From Guillardia theta CCMP2712 (Eukaryota > Cryptophyceae > Pyrenomonadales > Geminigeraceae), in NCBI RefSeq assembly GCF_000315625.1, contig NW_005434610.1, forward strand, positions 354,081-418,080: a DNA stretch of 64,000 bases. Direction: 5' to 3'. Shown piece after piece: positions 20,940 through 32,019 of the stretch. The first letter of the stretch is position 1. Each line of letters starts with the position of its first letter. The position numbers were made by a program, and so were the translations under genes. The notes beneath the pieces were generated by a model. That model was not told the DNA's origin and did no database searches. It worked only from the letters and a program-made list of their open reading frames with translations.

Positions 20940-23900
20940 GAGGTGCCGGATGAACCCTATGAAACTCGACCCCTCAATCCTTATGTTTGTTGCCCTCCAA
21001 TCACATTCAACTCGCATTTCTATCAATCTTGTTTTCGTCTTACATCTTGCATTTCTGAATTTCTTACACGAAGACAGTACGTCGACATCGCCAGATTTCT
21101 CAATCTTCTCAGCGAGGGTTTGCAGGAGCTTTTCTTCGATCGAAAGGAACTGCAAAGTCACCATCATCCCCATCGCCCTGCCTCTGAATCTCTCACGTTT
21201 CACTTGTCGTAGGATCTCAACGTGTTTGGTATCTTCTGACCCAGGAGACGAAATCACGAACCTGTGAGATTCAAATCAGTAGGCAAATCTTCAGGCTATC
21301 GTCAACAACTTCAAACTCTCCTTGGCAACTCCGCGTCCGGTCATGAACTGGCGCATGGGAGTCAGCAGGGAAATGAAGTGAGCTTGCAGACCTTCAGTTT
21401 CGAGTAGAAAGTCTTCGAGTCGTCCTTCATCTTCTGCCGTTCCAGCTCCCTCGCTTTCATCCTTTCTTGCTTCTGCCGCAGGAGATCTGCCTTCAACTTC
21501 GCTCTCGCGTCAAGTCGTGATCGATCCTGGAAAGTCTATCACCTTGGATATTCCTTTCCGCAGCTTCACTCCTCTGAAGACCCCTTGTATCTTGGAGCTT
21601 GCTAGCACCCTGATTCAACGTCACCCTCACCTTCCTTGTTGCCCTCGCAAAGTACCTTGCCACCTCCAGCGCATGGGTTTGTTCCTCATTCAACGACCCG
21701 CCGTACTTGAAGGTTTCTTCATCCTGCTTTCCTTCCTGCCTCAAATCCTCCATCGCCCTCAGGAAGAAACGGTTTGACAGCTGGAAAGATTGGTCAAGAT
21801 CACGAGCGACAACAATGGAAAAGGAGCAACCATCTTCTTCTCGTAGATCCTCCTCAGCCTGTCCTCCTCCCTCCTCTGCATCATCGCTTGCCACTGCTCC
21901 GTCACCCACTCCTTCACGTGTCCCCACCTGCCGCCTCCTTCAGACGCCATGCCCGACATGCCCGCGGCAACCTCGCATGCTCGGGCTTGTTCCATCCGCT
22001 TCCTTCCATGCAACCAAGTTGAAACAGGAGCGATATCTTGATGCCAAGGTCTTGGTTCTATCGGCAGCTGTCACAATCCAACGTCCCTCCTCGTCTCCAC
22101 TCTTGCCTGAGACCCTCGATCAACGATCGCCTTCATCAACTCGATCTGAAAGTCACTGGGCCCTTGCTGGTTGATCTGCCTGCTCATCCTGTTACATTCC
22201 CTCCCTCTCCTCTTCCTCTCCTTCCTCTTCCATTCCTCTACCTCTACCTCTACCTCTTCCTCTTCCTCCTCCCCTCGCTCTCCATCTCATCGTCTCCCCC
22301 GTCCCTCCCTCTCACCCTCCAAACAGCTGCTCGATGGCTCGGAAAGCTGCTATCCGCACATTGTGCGCTTCGTCGCTGAGGAAGGGAAGAATCTCGAGCA
22401 AGGCGTCACTGCCAGGACGAGCGTCAGGATCTACAACGACTGCCATGCTCGTCACTTGTCCTCCTTGTCGCAGAAAGCAGCGTAGTTGGTGATCGCACTC
22501 CGGCGGACCAAGTCATCGACGTCCTCCAGACGCTCTTCCAGCACATCTCGAAGGGAGTATCTGATCGAGCTTGATCAAGGGCATTGGACTTCCATCTTGA
22601 CTTGCTCACCCGTTCTCTGTCGACATCCAGTTCTTCATGGTCCTCCCTGCATACCCGATGACGGTCATCGCCACCAGCCTCGAGTCGGGATCTTCAGGTC
22701 TCGTCAAGGACAAGGGAGGGAGCAAGTAGATCGTCTAGCGACGCTTACCGGGATCGTTCTGCACCATCCTCACCACATGATCTAGAGTCATCTTCACACA
22801 GCCTTGCTTCCCGCCCGCAAGGATTTTCCTCAAACATTCGCAGCAGGTCCACCTGCAGGACGGTCACATCCCTGCATCTCCTCCTCCTCCTCCTCCTCCT
22901 CCTTTCTCCTCTTCCCACTTGATTGCATGTGACTTCTCATCGAGCCCCTTAAGCAGCTTCTGTGCTACGATCACGTTGCCGTCATCGCTGTAGTCCGTCA
23001 TCAGCTTGAACGCCTCTATCCTGCAGCAGACCATCAACATGGCGGCAGCTCAACCGCTGCTGCTGCCTCACCTCACGCTCTCGTCCTTGCTCTGCAGCAG
23101 CCCTTCGATGTTGGGGAGCACTTTGCTTGCCAGCTGCATGTCCCCGATGCCCGAGCTCTGCTCCACCTCCGTCCTCAGCTGAACGCTACCGACAGGAGCC
23201 AGCGTCTCATTGCGGAGGGTGAACCATTCCAGCGCGTTGCCGACCATGAGGTCGGTGACTTTGACGTAGCACTTGCCGACAGCAAATTCACTCTCGTGGC
23301 CGATGACGATGCCCTGTCTTCTCCCCAGCAGAATCACCTCCAGCTCCGCCCTCTCAGTGTCGAACACGTCCAGCCGGAAGGTCAGGGAGGACCAGCGCTG
23401 CCTCCTCTCGAAGCTCATCGACCGGCTCTCGTACGAGGAGCTTGCCCTGTCGTGCAGGATGTTGAAGACGCATCGGATCATACCGCCCTCCATGTCGCTC
23501 TGTCGCTCCAGGTCCTTGACCTGGTGGAGGGTGACGTTGAGGGTGGACGGGGCATGGCGGAGGCAGGCGATGGCGGCCCGGACGACCTCGGAGTTCCAGT
23601 CGAAGATCCGCTCGTGGACCATGTTGAACACCCTCGCGTCTCCCTTCTCCACCACCTTTGGGACCACGTTGAGCATCCGGATGCGAACGTTGGTGAGCGG
23701 GTGCCGTAGGAGAGCTGAGATCAGCATCTCCTTCTGCTCCTCCTTCAGCCTCCTCTCCATCTTTCCAAGGGTATCGATGGCTTGTAACGCGACCTCCTCC
23801 TTCAGGACGTCGGTCACACCCAGGGCTCTCTCGACCTCTTGGAAGTTGACAGCGATGCTCTCACTCCTCTCCTCTACCGCTGTCACCTCGTTGTTCTGCA

Positions 23901-23998
23901 GCCGCCGCTTGATCGTGGCCACCGCTCGCTGGAAGCCTCCTCTTCCTCTCAGCTCTTTGCCGATCTTATGCACCTCCTCCTCCTCCTCCTCCTCATCC

Positions 23999-24059
<61 letters not shown>

Positions 24060-24500
24060 TGAGGGTCGTCCTGTACTTGACTTCCTCATTCTTCAACAAC
24101 GACGCGCTCACTCGCGCGTGACTCTTGCACTTCTCTGTCTTCTTCGGCTGTCCGAGGAGGCTGAAGTAATCTGAGATGATCAAGGAGTTTCGGATGCTGA
24201 TACTGCTCCTCCTCTGCTTCGCCTTGTGCTCCATAAACACCAGCTGGTCGTCCACCAACCCGGTAGGCGACAGCCCTCCAAGGTCGTCATGGTAGGGCTC
24301 TGCAAGTACAACATCACAGGTAGAAGGGGAGGAAGTACACGAGTATCTTCACCTGCTACATTGCCGTCCTCACTCTCCTCCTTTGTGATTCTCCGGGTAA
24401 AGAACTCAGTTATCTCCAGCTCCAGCTCTATCATCTTCTGTCGCCCCCCGCTGATGAAGCTCTCCTTCCGCTTCGCAAACATGTCTTCTCCGTCTGACAT
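20940..24500 (-). CDS. HEAT-repeat and C2-domain protein, multi-exon
   Basis: Minus strand. ATG 24500 opens MSDGEDMFAKRKESFISGGR. A 53-nt intron (24300-24352) joins it in frame to the exon at 23068-24299. That exon holds a run of about 20 Asp followed by Glu, then HEAT-like helical pairs (EVALQAIDTLGKMERRLKEE, NVRIRMLNVVPKVVEKGDAR). A C2-type domain follows (LNVTLHQVKDLE, then FRLDVFDTERAELEVILLGR and VGKCYVKVTDLMVGNALEWF), and then more HEAT. Downstream exons continue with HEAT units, for example RDVLEERLEDVDDLVRRSAI and NVRIAAFRAIEQLF. They end in helical exons (FLRAMEDLRQEGKQDEETFK, LRQKQERMKARELERQK and IEEKLLQTLAEKIEKS). The product is probably a scaffold protein, with the C2 domain able to bind membranes. 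The exact 3' end, near the fucosyltransferase stop, is unresolved, and the tail could be a second gene. Confidence 0.6.
23998..24056. repeat. (CAT)n microsatellite encoding poly-Asp
   Basis: About 19 consecutive triplets. Read on the minus strand they are GAT codons inside the HEAT/C2 exon, with open frame on both sides and no splice donor immediately before them. Confidence 0.9.
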
Positions 24501-24600
24501 CCTGACCTGACTCTTCCTTCCTCTTGTCACCAAGAGATCGTGGATCAAACGACCATCATCCGTCACTGGTGGGCTCGCCTTGGCAAGTCGAGACTGTCCT

Positions 24601-24740
24601 CTCAATCCAGACTTTTCTCCCTCTCCTCCTCCTCAGTCCTTCTCTCTCCTCCTTCGTCTCTCTCCTCCTCCTCAGTCCTTCTCTCTCCTCCTCCTTCGTC
24701 TCTCTCCTCCTCCTCTCCTCCTCTCCTCTCTTCCTCCCCC
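24601..24740 (+). repeat. pyrimidine-rich tandem block
   Basis: Two near-identical units of about 37-40 nt built from ctctcctcctcagtccttctctctcc followed by TCC/CTC runs. Non-coding, between divergent genes. Confidence 0.75.
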
Positions 24741-24981
24741 TCCACTTGCCTCACTTTGCCCCGATGGTCCGTTGACTGTAACCCCAATCTTGCTTCACCC
24801 CCTTCTTTGACCACAATGTACCCCACCCTACCTCGGGGCTCGGCCCTCTTTGCCGGTCTCCTATCTTCCGCGGTCACCGGAGTCTTTGATGTCCCGAATG
24901 CTGGGATGAGAGGGCGGTGAGAGGAGGAAGAGGAGAGAGAAGCTTGAGAGGAGGAGAGGAGAGGACAAGAAGCAGATCACG

Positions 24982-26781
24982 ATGATGAGCTTGAGGATGG
25001 GGGGGCTTCGAGCATGGACCTCCAACAGTTTCTGGTCAAGGGCGCTAGGGAGGAGCTTGCGAACTCCAGTGCGGAAGCTCGGCCATCCCGTTCGGACTGG
25101 CTGGGGTGTGCATGTACTCAACAGGGTCCATGGAGGGAAGGCGTTCATCTCTGCATCCTCCTCCTCTCCTCCCCCTGTCTCAGAGGTTCTTCGGCTGTTG
25201 GACAAGGCTATCAAGGGCGACAGCAAGGACGTAGACGCGATGGACAAACTGCATCAGAGGATAGAGCAGGAGATGAAGGAAGGAGCAAAGTCTCAAGACA
25301 TCAGCCTGGTTGCTGGCATCCTCTCTTCTTTAGAGTTCGCCGGTCACAGGGACGAGCGAAAAGCTGAGGAGCTGCTAGAGCATGCGCTGGGGCAAGGGGA
25401 CGCGATGGCGATGTTCTACCTTGCACGCATGCACCTGGTGAAGAACGAGAAGGAGGAGCCCGATCCTGTGTTTGGAGAAGATGAGCAACTCTCGGATGAC
25501 CTACTCAATACAAGCCACCTCGAGCTGAACGCTGAGAAAGCGAAGAAGGTGAAGAAGCAGATCCTGCTGCTGATCAAGGAAGTCCGTATTGGGAAGAGGG
25601 AGGGAGCTCCGGTCAAGAGCTTCAAGACGGTCAAGCAGCAGGAGACGGACGACATGGTCGAGTGGAAGCCGGACATGCAGAAGGGGCTCGCCCTGCTAGC
25701 CCAGAGTGCGGAGCTAGGGAACGCCGATGCTCAGGTGATGTTGGGGAATTTGAAGGTTTCCGGGGAGTTTGTGCAGCTGCTTCCCTCGCACAAGTCGAAG
25801 GTTGTGGCAGGGAACATCGTGGAGGTGGAGCCTGTGCTGTCCAGGCAGGAGACGGATCCGAAGCTCGTGCTGGAGGATGGAGTCAAGCTCTACGAGCTGG
25901 CGGCAGCTCAGGGCACGCGGACGCCTGGTACAACCTGGGGATGCTCTACTTTGACAACAGGCACCCGCAATGCAGAGGAGACGAGCGATGGAATGCCGAG
26001 CAATGTCTTCGCTGCATGCAGGAGGCGGCAGATCGCGGCGACAGCAGCGCCATGTACTTCCTGGGATCTGCCAAGTTGGCGGGAGAGCTGGGGGGGATGA
26101 AACTTGACAGCTCAGATGGTCTGAGGTTACTGGAGGAGGCGTCCAACAGAGACCATCCAGCTGCGAGCTACCACGTCGCGATGCTCATGCGGGAGGAGGG
26201 GAAGGAGGAGGATATGAAGAAGTTCCTGAGCAAGGCGGCGGGTCTGGGAGATGCGGAGGCGCTCTTCTGCCTTGGGGACATGCACTTCCACGGTTCAGAC
26301 GGCTTCCAGATGGATCATCCCAAGGCTTTTCGCTTCTTCCAGGAAGCTGCTCGTCTCCAGTGAGTGGTTGACGCGTGCTCCAGGTCCTCCTCACCCTCTG
26401 CTGCAGGCACTCAGCAGCCATGTGCTGCGTGGGAGTGATGTGCTACAACGGTTTTGGAGTGAAGAAAGACGTCAAGTCCGAATCTCTTTCCTTCTCCTGT
26501 CCTGTCGCTGACGTCTGCCTCGCAGCAAAGCCTTCCTCGCGTATCAGAGGTCAGCGGAGCTCGGCAACATCGAGGCCATGCGGAATCTAGCCGCCATGCA
26601 TCTGAGCGGGGAAGGGTGCGAGAAGAACGAGGCGACTGCCAGGTTTCTTGAAAAAGGCAAGAGGAGAACAGAGCTGACGTCTGAACGTCTAGGTATCTTC
26701 TCAAGGTGGTGGAAGAGGCTGAGGCCGAAGCTTCGCAACCTCAATAAAGATGCTGTGAATCTATTCGCTGAGAGAGTCTGA
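24982..26781 (+). CDS. Sel1-like repeat protein, probably mitochondrial, with a frame break
   Basis: ATG 24982. The first about 45 residues are rich in Arg/Ser and free of acid (RMGGLRAWTSNSFWSRALGR), a likely mitochondrial presequence. The rest consists of Sel1-like helical repeats, a TPR-related scaffold: KAEELLEHALGQGDAMAMFY, GLALLAQSAELGNADAQVML, then HADAWYNLGMLYFDN, CMQEAADRGDSSAMYFLGSA and ASYHVAMLMREEG. The frame shifts near 25914-25918, where AAAQG in one frame continues as HADAWYN in the next; one missing G would restore a normal repeat. Two introns follow, at 26361-26407 and between about 26474 and 26525. The second joins GVKKDV to KAFLAYQRSAELGN. The stop is at 26781. Such proteins organise complexes. 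No partner can be named. Confidence 0.8.
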
Positions 26782-26970
26782 GCTCGAGGAAGCGAGGTTC
26801 TGTCGCGTCCTGCAATCAATATGAGTCAACAAAGACTCAAAAGGCTTTCGGGGTGTACAGTCTCTGACGAGTCGTGCGGGTTGTCTCTTGCTTCTCATGC
26901 AGCTTCGCTGTCCGTCTAGTCACTCTGAAACAAAGAGGTCAAGAGGCCAAAAACTCCGCATCCCTCGTCC

Positions 26971-29927
26971 TCACCTCTTCGTCTCTGAATCGCAGAAGTC
27001 GCTGTCGCTGTCCGAGGACTCTTGTTCGTATCTCTTCACCTTGTTGACAGTGCGAGTTGACCTCCTCAGAGGAGCTGCGGCGAAATCAGCCCAGCTCCCA
27101 CCTTCCCTTCTCCTCATGTTGTACCAGCAGGACGAGATTGACGAGCGCGTTTCTGAACAGCCTTCGGCTGAACGTCTCCATCTGAGTTTTCTTCCATGTC
27201 CTCCGCCTCCTCCGAGCTCTCCCCGCTGAGCTCCACGCTCTCGCTCTTGGTAGCTCTTGTCCCCTGGGATCGAGTGATCCTCAGAGGGACCGCAGAGAAG
27301 ATGGAAGCAAGTTTCCCCGGCCTCGATTTCTATCAAGATCAATGAGGCATGCAGAGCATGGACAATTTACAACTTGACCTGTCTGCCGATATAGACTCTG
27401 AGCTGCTTCATGAGGTAAAGAAGCGAACAGACTGTGGTTGCCTCCTCCACATCCTTGATCCAGACTTTTTGGACAGTATCCCACCCTTCTCTCATCTTTG
27501 TAGCTTTAAGAAAGTTTTGCAGCCTGACAAGGGCAGACCAGTCAGGCAACCTGGGAATGATGTAGAATATCACGCCTGATGAGATGATTCTTCAGACTTT
27601 GAATATCTGCAGATGAAGCTGTTGCAGCTCTCCATTCCTCTCGCTTCTGGTGAAAGAAGATTTGCCAATCTTCATACATGTCTTCGGGAGTGGACTCTTC
27701 TATGTTCAGCAGAACATCTTGTGCTCTTTGAAATATTGACTTGTCTGTTAGAATTCGTCAATGCCTCCCTAATCGCAAAGTTTTTGACCTTCGTCCCCAG
27801 CTGCATCCTCCTGCTCCTCTTTCTCATCTCCTTGGTGATTCCCTGGCACATCGGCCTCGCATAGGGAGTATGTATGAACCATGTCTCGCAACTTCTTCTG
27901 GAATCCAATCTCGTTTTCCGGATAAGTCGGGCTCCAGTGCTCATACAATTGATCCATCGGCTCACCTGTTCGCTCAATCACTTCAACTTCCTTTCCTCTC
28001 ATGGATCTCAGTCAACTACCGGGCTGGATCATCTTCCAGCAGGACTGCTTAGGGTCTGTGCCCTGCATGTTCTCCCAGAGAAGGTTCGCTCGCTGTTTGA
28101 TGCACTTTCCCACCCAGTACCGCTGCTGCCCCGACGACAAGCACGGAACACGCACGATGGACGTGTGGAAGCAAATTTCTCTGCTTCGTGATTCTGCCCT
28201 GTAGAGGTTAAGCGTGTCAGACTGGGAATTGGCAGGCTGCAACTTGAAATGCACCTCTCTTTTCGTCCTATTTCTTCCTTCCTCTTGCTCTCCTCCTCTG
28301 CGATTCTCTTCTCTTCACGGAGCCTCTTCTCCTCCGCAATCTTGTGTGCTCGCGCCTCGTCCTCCCTTGCCTACAGACATATTGTTTCAATGAGACAACC
28401 ATCAGCCGGTCAGTGGGGTCACCTTAACAACCGCTCTCTGGCGGTCCGTCAAGTTCTGCAGGTCTTCCTGAGGTGAGGTCGTCGTTTCTGACTCCACGAA
28501 GCAATCGAGTTTGTCGCACACTTCGATCTCTGGTTTCTTGTACCTGGGCAAATCAAAACATGAATTCCAGCTCAAGATCAGTGTCACGGTCGTCACTTCT
28601 CAAGGATCTCCTCCATCTGCTGCTCCTTGCGTAGCTCCTCAAGGCGGTCAAGGCTGGAGTCTATGTATTTCCTGAAAGAGGACAACCTCAGTCCGCCGCA
28701 AGACGCAAATCATTCATGCAAACCCGATCACTGGGCTTGAGATGCAATCTTCTACAAGGAACTCCAGGGCTTCAAAACGTTCGGTCAATGACAGCTCTGA
28801 GTACTCGAAGTTTGACAGTTTCTCGACCAACTTCTGGTGTTCTGGGACATTGCTGTCCTTAAGGTGCTGCGAATATATATCAGCATCCCGGGCCGGAATG
28901 TTCACTGGAACCTGGCGGAGAACTTCTGGCCAAGTGTCTTCGTCGATCATTCTTTCTTCGTCGGGAGTCTCCCCACCTCTCACGATGGCACGGAGAAAAG
29001 CTACATGCAGCTTTGACAGCACGGGCGAAGGAAACCTTTTGACCGTAAAGGGCTAAGAAATGAATCACAAGAGAAAAGAGTATCACTTGCTGACTCCTTG
29101 GTTGAGCTCTTCAGCCATAGTTTCAGTTATGCCCAGAACCTCGCTGAGATGCATATTGAGCTAATCAACTAGAAACGTGGCAAATTACCTAAAAGTGTTG
29201 CAAAACTGCAGAATCAGCATTGCTTGCTGATTCAGACTGACTTCATCGCCACATGGATGCTCAGGTCTACATTTTTTCTTCCACACAGTCTTGCCATCGC
29301 TCTTGCCTGGACCAAAAATCATCAGATCCCAAGGTTCACCAGAAATGGAAATACCAAAATCGAGAATGCTCTGGCGAGACCCGGTTTCTGCTTCTGTTTG
29401 TCATCAAGTTACAATCACATCAAGATGGAGAGGTGTGCAGACGTACTTCTATTGGAGTTTTCCTCCGAAATCTTCTTGTGGTCCGTAGATGACTTCTTCT
29501 GTTTCCTGACAGCGTCATTCTTGGCTTCGTCGGATTTCTCGCCATTGGTATCTAGAGGCTTCTGATTCAACCTTTCCTCATTTGGTTTGCATTTCTTCGA
29601 TGTTGGAGGCGTGTCATGGGCCACTATCTCCTTTTCGCCATCGTGGTCAGAGAGCACAATGCAATCCGTGGATTCCTGTATCGTCCCTGAACATTCTTCG
29701 CTCCCCTTCTCCTTCTTTCCCCTCTCAGTACTGTTATCCTGATTCGAATCCTTGACTTCTGTGCTAGCGGCAGCAGCCTTCACGAAGAACGCAGTGATCT
29801 TGTTCTTCTGGTTCACTGCAGCCGCCGAGCTCCCTCGTTTCTTCGGCAAACTATTGGTTGCCTTGGATTTGTTGTCAACATCTGACTTGATCTCAATGGG
29901 AGCTGCTGGAACCTCCTCGACTTCCAT
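26971..29927 (-). CDS. DDT/WHIM-domain chromatin-remodelling subunit
   Basis: Minus strand from ATG 29927. The first exon (about 29430-29927) is a charged, disordered region with a PCNA-box-like motif (KNKITAFFVKA). It is followed by short exons giving KKCRPEHPCGDE, and then a DDT domain: QAMLILQFCNTF, LNMHLSEVLGITETMAEELN, VLSKLHVAFLRAIVRGG, DEDTWPEVLRQ. A WHIM1-like segment follows (FEYSELSLTERFEALEFLVE), then a charged coil (AREDEARAHKIAEEKRLREE). Next is a WHIM2/3-like segment (SIVRVPCLSSGQQRYWVGK) with HWSPTYPENEIGFQKKLRD and helical C-terminal exons. The basic/acidic tail ends RRSTRTVNKVKRYEQESSDS. DDT plus WHIM motifs mark the large partner of ISWI-type remodellers (ACF1/WSTF and plant relatives). 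No bromodomain or PHD finger was seen. Confidence 0.72.
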
Positions 29928-29989
29928 GATCTGAAAAGGAAGGTGAGGAGTCAAGGCGGGCGAAGGGAGGGCTCGGGGAGAATTTGGAG

Positions 29990-31380
29990 GAAGGGGAGTT
30001 GGGGCACTCGGATACATTGAGCATGGGAACAAATCTCGTCCCTGAGTACTTGTGCAATGTCCGCCTAAAGAAATGCTAGTGTTTGATATTTTCTAGAACA
30101 CTCTCGCAAAACATCCACTCTATCCTTCTCCTCCACACTCTTGCAAAACATCCACTCCATCCTCCTCCTCCTCCCCACAGACCTTCCCCTAGCTCGATCT
30201 GCATAATGCAATCCGAGGTCATCAACAACGACATTCCTCTGTTCCTGCTTCCCTCATGCTCCTGCTTTTCCTGCTGTCATGCTTCAATCATTCTTGATGA
30301 TCATGATGATCCTGCCGTCGCAGCTTCCCACCCTGCTCCTTCCTTGCCCTCCTGCCGCAGTGCTCTTCGCATCTAATCGCCTCCTCGACATGTCCGACGG
30401 GCCTTGGCGGGAAAGCAAAGTTTTACTCAATCTTCTTCACTGAATTTTTTGTCAACTCTCTAGCCTAGTAAAAAGAAATGCCATGGTTTGAGTAAAATCG
30501 GAGGGCTAAGACTCGCCGACTCGGCGACCGGCGGAGCCCTGGAGGGTCCGACGGTCGGGCCGCCGGGCCGCCCCGGTCACGGCCACCGGGCCGCTGCCGC
30601 AGCGCGGCCGCCGGCGGGGGGCCGCGGGGCCCCTAAACTGCGAAACTGACTGCCCCGGGCCGATCGCCCGCCGCCGCCGGCGGCGCCGTCACCGGGCCGG
30701 GCCTCAGTGCCCTGGGCCCCAGGCCGCGTCCGATCCGACGGTCATCCGCCGGGCCGCCGGCCGCGGCGCCTCCAAAAGTTTGGATGGCATGGGAAGGATG
30801 GAAAGGTTTATAATTTAATAAGGTGATATTTGGTACAAATATATATATACATATTAGCGAGATCTCGATAGCTCCTAAAAGGCCCTTGCATGTCTTGTAC
30901 CATAATCTTGTACCATAATAAAGATCTCTTCCCCAAGTATGGTACTGGAATTCCAAATCTCAGGTAATCTTGTTCACTACCAAGATTTTTCCTCAGTACA
31001 AAAGCACTTGGGAGATTGTACTAGGAGCTCAACTTGCTGTGATACTAGGGGCCCTTCTAACACCATCCCAATCCTCAGAAGTATCTAGGATGCTATGAGC
31101 TTCCTAATACCTTCATCTGACCCACCGGCTACGAAAAGTTCTAGGAAGTTGCATAGGAGGTACCACCAACCCTGCTAAAGGTCATTGGTCCCACCCCTAC
31201 CCCATCATTCCTCCCCTTTAGATCTGATTCACCCCAGGTCATTCCCCCAACTGAATATGTAATGTACCCGTGGTCTTCAAATTTTCTCGTACCCCACCCT
31301 TCTTTTTCCCAACACAGTGAATGACTACCCCATGTCAACGTCAGGTTGAGGAAGGGGTGGGGAAGCACGCAGCGCTCAAA
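29990..31380. other. long intergenic region with GC-rich island and dispersed repeat
   Basis: Divergent spacer between the DDT gene and the plus-strand genes. 30490-30775 is an extremely GC-rich island. 31140-31360 is a block with ggtaccaccaacc, ccacccctaccccatc and gtaccccacccttc units of the dispersed family. No gene is supported here. Confidence 0.6.
30490..30775. repeat. GC-rich island (GCCGGGCCGCCGG-type)
   Basis: Almost only G and C, with repeated ccgggccgccgg, gccgccgg and gtcaccgggccggg strings. Flanked on the left by ggtttgagtaaaatcgg. Shorter, similar strings occur at 2200-2250, 9030-9080 and 51490-51510. Strong secondary structure is expected. Function unknown. Confidence 0.8.
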
Positions 31381-31398
31381 GCTGATCGAAAAACAGAA

Positions 31399-32010
31399 TG
31401 GCGGGGAAGAGAAGGGGGGGGAGAGGAGCGAGGAAGCAGACGAGAATGAGGCTAAAGAGGATTCTGGTCAGGGAGGACAAGACCACGTGCGCTGTAGACC
31501 AGGACTCTACTTAGCGCAGGGCAAGGAACTCCGGGACAATGTGCGGGCAGTGTGGTTACATCATTGTGCAGCAGTACATATCGAAGGGGGGAGGATGGGA
31601 TGTTCGGAGCAGACAAAAGCAGATTAGGACAGAAAGAAGAGAGAGGTTGTGTACGGTAATCAAGCCGGTTGGAGCGAGTATGAGAGAGGCGAATGCATAC
31701 TGGGCGATCGTTGTGGAGCAGAAGGAAATTTTAGTATTACACAACACAATACACAAAGATGTGAAGCTAGAGGGAAAGTTCGGGAAGACCATGAATATGA
31801 GGCAGGAGAGTCAGGAGGGTTGGGAGACACTTCATTGTAGGTGTGAATCTGCGATATGTCTGCAACTGTGGCCCTTGGTGTAGATTCGCGTTTGAATGTT
31901 CAGCGATATGCTCTTGGATCGATCCTTTCAGACTGCTGGACTACTTGCTGTTCTCACTTACCCATCTCTTTTATAGGGAGCCTGTGATTTGTGAGGGGTA
32001 TGTTTGCTTG
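31399..32010 (+). CDS. possible Cys-rich small protein, exons unresolved
   Basis: Plus strand. Frames here have a non-repeat composition: CGQCGYIIVQQYISKGGGWD with VIKPVGASMREANAYWAIVV (31530-31730), and after a probable junction near 31846 NLRYVCNCGPWCRFAFECSA with ICSWIDPFRLLDYLLFSLTH, ending in a stop at about 32021. The Cys pattern (CxxCG, CNCGxxC, ECSAIC) suggests metal binding. A start, for example MAGKRRGG at 31399, and splice sites were not fixed. It could also be leader or untranslated sequence of the casein kinase gene that starts at 32020. Low confidence. Confidence 0.3.
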
Positions 32011-32019
32011 AGCACAGTA

